In this document: in pieces, positions 1 through 5,623 of the stretch
Numbering within the stretch: position 1 is the stretch's first letter
Layout: each line of letters starts with the position of its first letter
Origin: a bacterium
GTDB lineage: Bacteria > Bacillota_A > Clostridia > Lachnospirales > Lachnospiraceae
Direction: 5' to 3'
Length of the DNA stretch: 8,391 nucleotides
Assembly (NCBI GenBank): GCA_004562915.1
Contig: SFQZ01000175.1
Location: 1-8,391 of the forward strand
Translations under genes and position numbers: made by a program
Notes under the pieces: model-generated
What the model saw: only the letters and a program-made list of their open reading frames with translations
What the model was told of the DNA's origin: nothing
The model's database searches: none

Positions 1-21
1 TATATTTGGAGGATTTTTAAG

Positions 22-420
22 ATGAGAGAGCGAATTGAAAGTAAGCATGTAACAAAAGAAATCAAAAGTCAGATGCCAGTGATTCCGGTGGAAATTGTTA
101 AAGAAAGAGGCTGTACGTTCTGCCCGTATTATTTGGGCAATTATGAGAAACAGCCACGCTGTATGATGAAAATCTGTGCCTGGGATGATGAAAATGAGCG
201 TTTCCATCCAGTTCTTCGTGGACTGATTCCATTTTACAAAGAGAAGATGGAAAAAGCAGAAGAGAAGTTCCTGGCAATGAAAAAGATTTACACAACGCTG
301 TTAGGAATGTTTGCCGATGAAATGAAGCAGGAAGAGTTGGAAAAAGATGAATGTTACGGATGTGCCTATGGAAAATGTGGACCATGTATCGGTATTTGTT
401 ACAAATCAATGAAAGCATAG
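22..420 (+). CDS. Cysteine-rich protein of unknown function
   Basis: This 132-residue protein opens the visible gene cluster. A good ribosome binding site (GGAGGA, 8-13) lies eight bases before the ATG. Nine cysteines fall in two groups: C31-x2-C34-x12-C47-x4-C52 near the N-terminus and C111-x2-C114-x4-C119-x2-C122-x3-C126 at the C-terminus. The groups are separated by a charged, probably helical stretch (about 65-108) rich in Lys and Glu. The spacing suggests metal binding, either zinc ribbons or an iron-sulfur cluster, but I do not recognise a named family. There is no signal peptide or membrane segment. The stop lies 13 bases before the ssb-like gene, so the two are probably co-transcribed, which places this protein in the element's DNA-processing or replication operon. 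The gene call is firm; the function is open. Confidence 0.8.
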   Translation: MRERIESKHVTKEIKSQMPVIPVEIVKERGCTFCPYYLGNYEKQPRCMMKICAWDDENERFHPVLRGLIPFYKEKMEKAEEKFLAMKKIYTTLLGMFADEMKQEELEKDECYGCAYGKCGPCIGICYKSMKA

Positions 421-433
421 GAGGGTTAAGCCA

Positions 434-832
434 ATGAATACAACAGTTATTTCCGGTCGATTGGTAAGAAATCCCGGATACAACGAAGTGGAGAATGAAA
501 AAGGACTTCATAAAATTGCCAAGTTTGTTCTGGCAGTCAGAAGAAATTATTCCGATGAAGTCAGTTTCATTCCGGTAAAAGCTTTTGCAAAGAAAGCAGA
601 ATTTGCCAGAGACTATCTGATGCAGGGCACGAAGGTCATGGTGGAAGGCGAGATTGTCACAGGTAATTATGAAGATAAGGATACCGGGAAAAAGATCTAT
701 ACCACCGAAGTGTATGCAAACCGGATTGAATTCGCAGGTGCAAAAATGGTTGACAGACCACCGTTTCCAGAAGATGCGGAAGGGTTCTTAGAAATCCCAG
801 AGGGCATGGAAGAAGAAATGCCGTTTAGATAG
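434..832 (+). CDS. ssb: Single-stranded DNA-binding protein (SSB-like, OB fold)
   Basis: This 132-residue protein should bind and protect single-stranded DNA during replication or transfer of the element. Residues 1-105 match the bacterial SSB OB-fold pattern: an opening strand NTTVISGRLVRNP, a middle KFVLAVRRNY, the segment VSFIPVKAFAKKAEFARDYL corresponding to the 'F-inCVAFGKtAEf' region, then KVMVEGEIVTGNYEDKDTGKKIYTTEVYANRIEF. A short acidic linker follows and ends EEEMPFR, resembling the partner-binding acidic tip of SSB (usually ending DDDxPF) but with an extra Arg after the Phe. It is shorter than chromosomal SSBs (about 150-180 residues) because the linker is reduced, as is common for mobile-element SSBs. 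The ATG has a GGAGGG site at 420-425 that overlaps the stop of the preceding gene. Confidence 0.9.
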   Translation: MNTTVISGRLVRNPGYNEVENEKGLHKIAKFVLAVRRNYSDEVSFIPVKAFAKKAEFARDYLMQGTKVMVEGEIVTGNYEDKDTGKKIYTTEVYANRIEFAGAKMVDRPPFPEDAEGFLEIPEGMEEEMPFR

Positions 833-845
833 AGGAGGATAAAAG

Positions 846-1238
846 ATGGTTTCAGTAGATCAGGCGTATATGGTAGGGCATATGAAAAATGCCGATGAAA
901 GTATCAACAACAAAAATGTAGTGCTGTCAGCAGCATGTGAAGCAGCGGAACTGTTCCAGTGCATGATGTCAGTAAATCAGAAACTAGAGGACTGGCAGAG
1001 ATTTAACCACACCTTGGAGCTGCATCTTAGAAGTGTGGAATGTGAGAAAATCCATGATATCTGTCAGGCAGTATATGGAATGAAACATCCGTCCGATGAA
1101 CTGGAAGGATTGTATCTGGCAAGAGAGGATGAACAGATATGCCTGCTGTACTATCAGGTATTTGTAGGGATGCTGGAAATCAATATTAATTCAGCCGAAG
1201 TGCTGTACAAACAGAAGGAGGAAACAATCAATGAGTAA
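846..1238 (+). CDS. Hypothetical protein, predicted alpha-helical
   Basis: A 130-residue protein I do not recognise. The ATG follows an AGGAGG site at 833-838, and the stop overlaps the next gene by 8 bases (ATGAGTAA), so translation is probably coupled to the first RepA_N gene. The sequence looks almost wholly alpha-helical, with a segment NVVLSAACEAAELFQCMM followed by LEDWQRFNHTLELHLRSVECEKIHDICQAVYG and LCLLYYQ-like hydrophobic faces. It has five cysteines (residues about 31, 39, 66, 73 and 99) without CxxC pairing, so a metal site is not evident. There is no membrane segment or signal peptide. Its position between ssb and the replication initiators suggests an accessory role in element replication, but that is inferred from position only. 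Confidence 0.75.
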   Translation: MVSVDQAYMVGHMKNADESINNKNVVLSAACEAAELFQCMMSVNQKLEDWQRFNHTLELHLRSVECEKIHDICQAVYGMKHPSDELEGLYLAREDEQICLLYYQVFVGMLEININSAEVLYKQKEETINE

Positions 1239-2109
1239 GATGGAGTATATGCCGGTAGATTGTCTGCAGGTGCCGAAGGTGCTGTTCCAGATGGAAAAAT
1301 ACAAAAATCTGTCAAATACGGCAAAGATTTTATACAGCTTATTTCTGGATCGTTTGAAATTTGCGGTGCAGAATGGATGGGTAGATCATAACGGCGATCT
1401 GTTTGTTATCTATCCCAAAAGTGAAATGAAGAAAGACCTGAATACGACTCGATATGGAGTAGATCAGGCAGTACAGGAACTTGTTAAGATTGGAAAGCTG
1501 GTGCGTATTGTTCCAAACAATGGAAAGGCGAACCACTTTTATATCAATGATATTTATGAAAATGAGATGGAGGAAGAAGCGATGATGACATTAGACAGAA
1601 TTATGGCAAATATGCCGATGGAAGAAAGAGAAATTATCATGGACAAGATGGTGGCAGCATCCAGAGATATTCTGGAAACAATTGCGGATATGGGATATCT
1701 GGATGAATATGATACGCCACTGACTCCTATGGAAGAGCGTGGCTATTACGATGAAGAAGGAAATCTTGATATTGATGCTGTAGAAGCCGATGGCTATGAG
1801 TTTGGTATGGACCTGGCGTTTGGCGTGTTATCTGTTTGTGAAGGAAAGCCTGAACGTGTGCTGGAAATTCAGAAATATGTAAATGAACAGTATGAGTGCT
1901 GCTCTAATAAGAAGTTTATGAAAGTTCTGGAAACGATCGCACGAATGAATGGAAACGAGGAGGTTTATATCGAGGATATGTATGCCTGCAATAAAGAAGC
2001 AAGGAATTATTATCTGAGTGAGTTAATGATGTGCTTCAACTTTGTGTTTAATGAGATGTGCCATGGTACAGGCAGTGCAGCAAATTGTGATTTTGATGTA
2101 GAAGAGTAG
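1231..2109 (+). CDS. RepA_N-domain protein with acidic C-terminal extension (first of two paralogs)
   Basis: This 292-residue protein carries an N-terminal replication initiator A domain (RepA_N) at about residues 12-105. The visible signature is VPKVLF....NLSNTAKILYSLFLDRL..AVQNGWVDHNGDLFVIYPKSEMKKDL, followed by a winged-helix-like segment (RYGVDQAVQELVKIGKLVRIV). The same signature recurs in the next gene, so these are tandem paralogs. From about residue 110 onward it has no resemblance to the second copy. The C-terminal 180 residues are strongly acidic, largely helical and contain several cysteines, and I do not recognise them as a known DNA-binding domain. The start ATG has AAGGAGG at 1215-1221 and overlaps the upstream stop. 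It may be an initiator, or a regulator or partner of the second RepA-like protein. The domain call is firm; the exact role is inference. Confidence 0.8.
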   Translation: MSKMEYMPVDCLQVPKVLFQMEKYKNLSNTAKILYSLFLDRLKFAVQNGWVDHNGDLFVIYPKSEMKKDLNTTRYGVDQAVQELVKIGKLVRIVPNNGKANHFYINDIYENEMEEEAMMTLDRIMANMPMEEREIIMDKMVAASRDILETIADMGYLDEYDTPLTPMEERGYYDEEGNLDIDAVEADGYEFGMDLAFGVLSVCEGKPERVLEIQKYVNEQYECCSNKKFMKVLETIARMNGNEEVYIEDMYACNKEARNYYLSELMMCFNFVFNEMCHGTGSAANCDFDVEE

Positions 2110-2118
2110 GAAAATATT

Positions 2119-2937
2119 ATGGCAGGTTTTGAATATTTCAGAGCAGAAGAATCTGACCAGTTTTCTTTTTTCCGGATACCAAAAGCTCTGTTCACAGAAA
2201 AAGAGTTTGCAAGCCTGTCCACAGACGCAAAGCTCCTTTATGGAATTCTGCTTGATCGAATCAGCCTGTCTAAGAAAAATGGCTGGATTGACAGTGAGGG
2301 TTATGTCTATATCATTTACACGATCGCAGAATTGCAGGAGTTGTTGCGAATGTCGCATACGACAGTGACAAAGCTTCTATATGAGCTGGATAGTGTGCAT
2401 GGGATTGGATTGATCGAGCGCTATCGGCAGGGGAATAATCGTCCCTCTGTCATATATGTGAAAAATTTTGTAAAACGGAGCAGAGGAAAGCCAGTAAGAT
2501 ACTTTGCTTCTGGAACGCCAGAAACTGGAAATCCAGACTGCAAGGAATTGGAAATCCGGATTGCAAGAAACTGGAAGTCCGGAACGCAAAATAATAGAAG
2601 TCCGGACTGCAAGAATCTGGATGGAAGTAATACTAAGATAAATAAGACTGAAAAGAATCATACTGATAAGAGTAAGGGCAATACTCCCGCTTTGGAAGAA
2701 AAATTCAGTCAGTATGGTAGATTTAAAAATGTTGTTCTGTCGGAAGCTGAACTGCAGGAATTGATGACGCTATTTCCATGGGATTACCAGAAACGGATTG
2801 ATCATCTTTCTGTTTATATGAAATCTAGTGGAAAAGAGTATCAGAACCATTTTGCAACAATCTGTCTTTGGGCAGAAAGGGATGGAACCAGGATAGGAAT
2901 GGATAAATATGAATTTCAGGAAGGAGAAAGCCTGTGA
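2119..2937 (+). CDS. repA: Replication initiator protein A (RepA_N family), second paralog, with internal iteron-like repeats
   Basis: A 272-residue RepA_N-family initiator that should bind the element's origin and start autonomous replication. Residues about 15-110 form the RepA_N winged-helix domain: FFRIPKALF....SLSTDAKLLYGILLDRISLSKKNGWIDSEGYVYIIYTIAELQELL, then MSHTTVTKLLYELD as a recognition-helix-like segment. Residues about 128-170 are a low-complexity linker coded by the 23-bp repeat array. The C-terminal domain (about 195-255: RFKNVVLSEAELQELMTLFPWDYQKRIDHLS..MKSSGKEYQNHFATICLWAERD) is the conserved tail seen on many ICE and plasmid RepA proteins of Firmicutes. Only nine bases separate it from the previous gene, with a weak TAGGA site, so coupled translation is likely. 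Its stop (2935-2937) overlaps the next start. RepA_N replicons are known to carry their origin inside the rep gene, which fits the array. Confidence 0.88.
   Translation: MAGFEYFRAEESDQFSFFRIPKALFTEKEFASLSTDAKLLYGILLDRISLSKKNGWIDSEGYVYIIYTIAELQELLRMSHTTVTKLLYELDSVHGIGLIERYRQGNNRPSVIYVKNFVKRSRGKPVRYFASGTPETGNPDCKELEIRIARNWKSGTQNNRSPDCKNLDGSNTKINKTEKNHTDKSKGNTPALEEKFSQYGRFKNVVLSEAELQELMTLFPWDYQKRIDHLSVYMKSSGKEYQNHFATICLWAERDGTRIGMDKYEFQEGESL
2502..2628 (+). repeat. 23-bp direct-repeat array inside repA, putative iteron origin
   Basis: Clear units start at 2525, 2548, 2571 and 2594, an exact 23-bp period. A partial, more diverged unit lies upstream at 2502 (sharing TGGAACGCCAGAAA with unit 3, 69 bp apart) and a trailing half unit at 2617 (CTGGAT). 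The shared core is yTGGAARTCCGGAYTGCAAG with small changes; units 1 and 2 agree at 19 of 23 positions and units 2 and 4 at 18 of 23. Unit 4 includes the perfect palindrome AGTCCGGACT (2599-2608), degraded in the others. The period shifts the reading frame, so units encode different peptides (TGNPDCK, EIRIAR, WKSGTQ) until unit 4 regains frame (RSPDCK). An A-rich tract follows (2629-2690) that could be the unwinding region. The origin role is inferred from RepA_N replicons. Confidence 0.75.
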
Positions 2938-3731
2938 TGGAAAACAAAGTAACAGCAGATTATCTGGACGAAGAGGGATGTCTTCATTGTGGCACCTGTG
3001 GAAAAAGAAAACAGATGAAAGTCAGTCTGATGGGTTTTGAGCATGTAGTGTCCTGTTTGTGCGAATGCGAGGTAAAAGCTAGGCAGGAACTGGATGAGAA
3101 GATGCAGCGGGAAGAAGCACAACGGCAGCTTTATCAGAGAAAAACCGTCGGACTTCGGGAAAGAAGATTCTGGGAATGGAAATTTGAAAATGACAATGGA
3201 AGCAACCAGAAGATACTAATCGCCAGGCAGTATGTAGAAAACTGGACAGATATGAAGAGAAAAAATGTAGGATTGCTTTTGATGGGACAAGTTGGAACCG
3301 GGAAGAGCTTTTTTGCAGGCTGTATTGCAAATGCACTTTTGGAACAGGGAGAACGTGTCATGATGACAAATTTTTCCAGGATTTTAAATGAAATGACCAG
3401 CTATCAGGCAGATAAGAACCAGATTATACAAAATCTTGTGGATTATCCGCTACTGATTATTGATGATTTAGGAATAGAACGAAATTCCGAGTTTGCTTTG
3501 GAGCAGGTCTATAATGTGATAGACAGCCGCTATTGTAAAATGCTTCCGCTGATCGTAACAACGAATCTGGGACTGAATGAAATGAAATCCACAGATTTGG
3601 ATACTGCCCATCAGCGTATTTACAGTAGAATACTTGAAATGTGTGTTCCCATCTATTGTGGTGGAGAAGATAAGAGAAAAGAAGAAGGGACAGAAAAACT
3701 CGTACAGGTACAGAACCTGATTACCGGTTAA
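2937..3731 (+). CDS. DnaC/IstB-like AAA+ ATPase, putative replicative helicase loader
   Basis: This protein of about 264 residues belongs to the DnaC/DnaI/IstB ATPase group, which loads the replicative helicase onto single-stranded DNA. Visible parts are an N-terminal cysteine module (C15-x2-C18-x2-C21 and C40-x-C42-x-C44) that probably binds zinc, a charged helical linker (about 45-90), Walker A GQVGTGKS (117-124), Walker B LLIIDDLG (172-179), a sensor-1-like IVTTNL around 206 and an arginine-rich HQRIYSRILE segment near 230. The ATG at 2937 overlaps the repA stop (TGATG), indicating translational coupling. A GTG three bases earlier (2934) is also possible and lies 7 bases from the AAGGAG at 2921-2926, against 10 for the ATG. 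Its place after repA supports helicase loading at the element's origin rather than IS transposition, since no IstA partner is present. Confidence 0.88.
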   Translation: MENKVTADYLDEEGCLHCGTCGKRKQMKVSLMGFEHVVSCLCECEVKARQELDEKMQREEAQRQLYQRKTVGLRERRFWEWKFENDNGSNQKILIARQYVENWTDMKRKNVGLLLMGQVGTGKSFFAGCIANALLEQGERVMMTNFSRILNEMTSYQADKNQIIQNLVDYPLLIIDDLGIERNSEFALEQVYNVIDSRYCKMLPLIVTTNLGLNEMKSTDLDTAHQRIYSRILEMCVPIYCGGEDKRKEEGTEKLVQVQNLITG

Positions 3732-3763
3732 TCTGTCTTTTTTCATTAAAGGGGGTGATTGCC

Positions 3764-3790
3764 ATGATTACAGATCTGGACAGCAGTTGA
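3764..3790 (+). other. Eight-codon mini-ORF with strong Shine-Dalgarno (possible leader peptide or gene remnant)
   Basis: Between the dnaC-like gene and pcfB, AAAGGGGGTG (3748-3757) sits at proper distance from an ATG that opens MITDLDSS and then stops at TGA. The next ribosome binding site (AAAGGAGGG, 3798-3806) follows directly. The unusually good initiation site for such a short frame could mean a translated leader affecting pcfB expression, or the stump of a small gene lost by deletion. Nothing in the 83-base gap forms a convincing terminator. Confidence 0.3.
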
Positions 3791-3813
3791 ATCGCTGAAA
3801 GGAGGGAAAAGTC

Positions 3814-4265
3814 ATGCAGGAAGAGGTAACTCAGAAAACGGTCACGTTCTGTATTCGGGCTACTAAGATTACGGCAGACCTGTTGAAAAAGGTTCTTGTT
3901 GCGTATCTGCGTCATCAGAAGCAGAAATCAGTAGAGAAGAAAGCTCAGAAAAATCAGCCGAAACAGGGAAAGGTCACGGTAAAAGAGCTGGCAAAACAAA
4001 ATGCCGGGATGGTCAATATCGAGATCACAAATAAGAATATCAAGTCCTTTAAAAAGACAAGAGCAAAGAGCCACCGGTTTATCTGGTATTTTTCAAGGGA
4101 CGTGATCAGGATGCCCTCAATGCTGCTTTCCGTGAGTTTTCCCAGAAACAGATTCAAAAAGCGAATAAACCTTCCATTCATAAGCGTCTTGCAGCTTACC
4201 GGTCAATGATGCCAAAGAAGACGAAGGACAAAGTAAAGAACCGACATCAGGAACAGAGCCGATGA
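3814..4265 (+). pseudogene. pcfB: PcfB/DUF3801 conjugation protein, frameshifted and apparently internally deleted
   Basis: The N-terminus (MQEEVTQKTVTFCIRATKITADLLKKVL...GKVTVKELAKQNAGMVNIEITNKNIKSF) is that of the PcfB/DUF3801 family, small proteins encoded just before the coupling protein in enterococcal pCF10 and many ICEs. After Ser78-Phe79 (4045-4050) the frame goes wrong and would end at 4209 as a 131-residue product with an unrelated tail. The -1 frame from about 4053 carries the expected family sequence: KDKSKEPPVYLVFFKGRD, then DALNAAFREFSQKQIQK and KPSIHKRLAAYRSMMP. It stops at 4263-4265, overlapping the pcfC start as ATGA, the normal coupling for this pair. From memory of the family, roughly a dozen residues (around a KYGIDYAL-type motif) are also missing at the join, so a deletion of about 40 bp is more likely than a one-base error. 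Slippage on AAA-AAG here could restore the frame. Confidence 0.8.
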
Positions 4266-5020
4266 AGAAACAAAACGGCAATAAGCTGATGCAGAAGTGG
4301 AAGAATAAAGCTGGGGTCAGGCTGTCCGCCCTGGATAAAAAGAAACTGGTTCTTACCAATCTTCCCTATGTTCTGACCGCTTTTTATGCGGACCGGGCAT
4401 CCTGCTTATACAGAAGCAGTCCCGGAGAAGATATAGGGAACAAACTGTTATATGCGATGGAACATGCAGATCGGATCTTTACAGGGATTCTGTTGAGTTT
4501 TGACCTGAGAGATCTATTGGTTGGAGTTACTGTCGCAGTTATTTTAAAACTATTGGTTTGGCAGAAACAGTCAGATGCAAAGAAACTTCGGAAGGGAATC
4601 GAGTATGGTTCAGCCAGATGGGGAACTGCAGAGGATATCAAGCCTTATATGTCAGATGATCCCTGGATGAATATTCCGTTGACAGCAACAGAAGCATTGA
4701 CTATGGAAAGTCGACCAAAACAACCGAAATATGCGAGAAATAAAAATATTGTGGTTATTGGCGGCAGTGGTTCTGGAAAAACACGATTTTTCGTGAAACC
4801 GTCGGTCATGCAGATGAACTGTTCCATGGTCATTACAGATCCAAAGGGCACTTTAATCGAGGAGTGCGGGAAGATGTTAGCAAAGGGACCGCCTAAGAAA
4901 GATAAGAATGGAAATATTATGAAAGATAAGTCTGGAAAAGTAGTTCATGAGACCTATGTGATTAAGGTTCTGAATACCATCAATTTTTCCAAATCGCTTC
5001 ATTACAATCCATTCGCTTAT
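4262..5020 (+). CDS. pcfC: Type IV coupling protein (VirD4/TraG/PcfC), exon 1
   Basis: This exon encodes residues 1-253 of the coupling protein, the membrane ATPase that brings the relaxase-DNA complex to the conjugation channel. Two probable membrane segments are visible, about 30-52 (LVLTNLPYVLTAFYADRASCLY) and about 84-103 (LRDLLVGVTVAVILKLLVW). Next comes the cytosolic lead-in GIEYGSARWGTAEDIKPYM and Walker A GGSGSGKT (167-174), followed by MVITDPKGTLIEECG. The exon ends exactly after ...YNPFAY (TAT, 5018-5020). Without splicing, translation enters the intron, adds six residues (ARHEVA) and stops at 5039-5041, giving a 259-residue dead product lacking Walker B. The ATG overlaps the ancestral pcfB stop (ATGA), so its translation probably depended on pcfB being read through to 4265, which the pcfB frameshift may weaken. 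Confidence 0.9.
5015..5020 (+). other. IBS1 in 5' exon (intron recognition site)
   Basis: The last six bases of exon 1, GCTTAT, are the exact reverse complement of ATAAGC at 5293-5298 in intron domain I. This position and length fit IBS1-EBS1 pairing, which defines the 5' splice site and guides retrohoming. Directly upstream, CATTC (5010-5014) can pair with GAATG (5237-5241) as IBS2-EBS2, which is a weaker call because it has only five pairs. Confidence 0.75.
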
Positions 5021-5623
5021 GCGCGACACGAGGTCGCGTAATTAAACTGTTCGGCGTCGACCGAACCTGTTATTCCATTAGCAGTAGCCTATCGTCACCG
5101 AAGCGGCTGGCAACGGCCGTGAGGCAGCATGACGAGAAAAGGTAGCCCTCCCGGAAGGGTCAAGCCGAAACCGCGAGGCAGAGGCGAAAAGCTGGAAGCA
5201 ACGTCCGGCTGGGGAGCTTGGCTTGTGTAGTACGGTGAATGTAAGTAAATCGCTGATAAACGTCGTTAGAGGGCACCAGGCTAAAGTTGCTGATAAGCCT
5301 GAACCAAAAGGTGTGCAGTCGGATGTTCTCCTGTAAGCTGGGAACACATGGACAAACAAGACTGCCGGCGGATAGGCGGCACCTAACCTACACGGTTAAT
5401 TACGCGAAACGTGGTAAGCCCGCGCTCTCTCCGTACATTCGGAAAGCTGACCGCAAGGAAAGCCGATAGAAACGCGGGTAAGGAACGCTGGAAAAAGCGA
5501 ACGCCGACCTTGTAATGAGGACGGATAGGGATTGAAACAGTATCCTACGCGAAAGCGGGCTGACTTCCAGCAGGTCTATCTTTACGAGAGAATTTACAGA
5601 ACTTTTGAAAGGAGGAATCGCAA
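5021..5623 (+). ncRNA. Group II intron ribozyme, domains I to III
   Basis: This stretch of about 600 bases upstream of the maturase start has no supported gene; short open frames in it break up and resemble no protein. It should fold as domains I-III of the ribozyme. Supported elements are the 5' terminal hairpin (5021-5039), a GTTCGGCGTCGACCGAAC stem (5049-5066), the EBS1 loop (5293-5298) and a candidate EBS2 (5237-5241). The base composition is more GC-rich than the flanking exons, as expected for a structured RNA of foreign origin. I did not resolve the individual substems. Confidence 0.8.
5293..5298 (+). other. EBS1 of the group II intron
   Basis: ATAAGC pairs in all six positions with the 5' exon end GCTTAT (5015-5020). 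It lies about 270 bases into the intron, a normal place for EBS1 in domain I. The candidate EBS2 (GAATG, 5237-5241) is about 55 bases upstream, also the normal order. Confidence 0.75.

Noticed and set aside
98..511. Long antisense open frame across the first two genes, and similar minus-strand frames elsewhere (for example 6827-7351)
   Set aside because: They overlap well-supported + strand genes, show no recognisable domains and lack convincing ribosome binding sites.
2512..2628. CRISPR-like array
   Set aside because: The repeats are directly adjoining 23-bp units with no unique spacers, inside a coding gene; an iteron array fits better.
3732..3763. Possible terminator (CTTTTTT run) after the dnaC-like gene
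   Set aside because: No stable stem precedes the T run, and the pcfB operon continues closely downstream.
4048..4056. Programmed -1 frameshift as the normal mode of pcfB expression
   Set aside because: The heptamer is not the standard A-AAA-AAG in the zero frame, and family residues seem to be missing at the join, so mutation is more likely; kept only as an alternative in the pcfB finding.
5021..5041. Six-residue C-terminal tail ARHEVA of the first coupling-protein part
   Set aside because: It comes from reading through the 5' splice site into the intron; the exon ends at 5020.
5287..5469. 60-codon + strand open frame between exon 1 and the maturase
   Set aside because: It lies in the structured domain I-III RNA, has no suitable ribosome binding site and overlaps EBS1.
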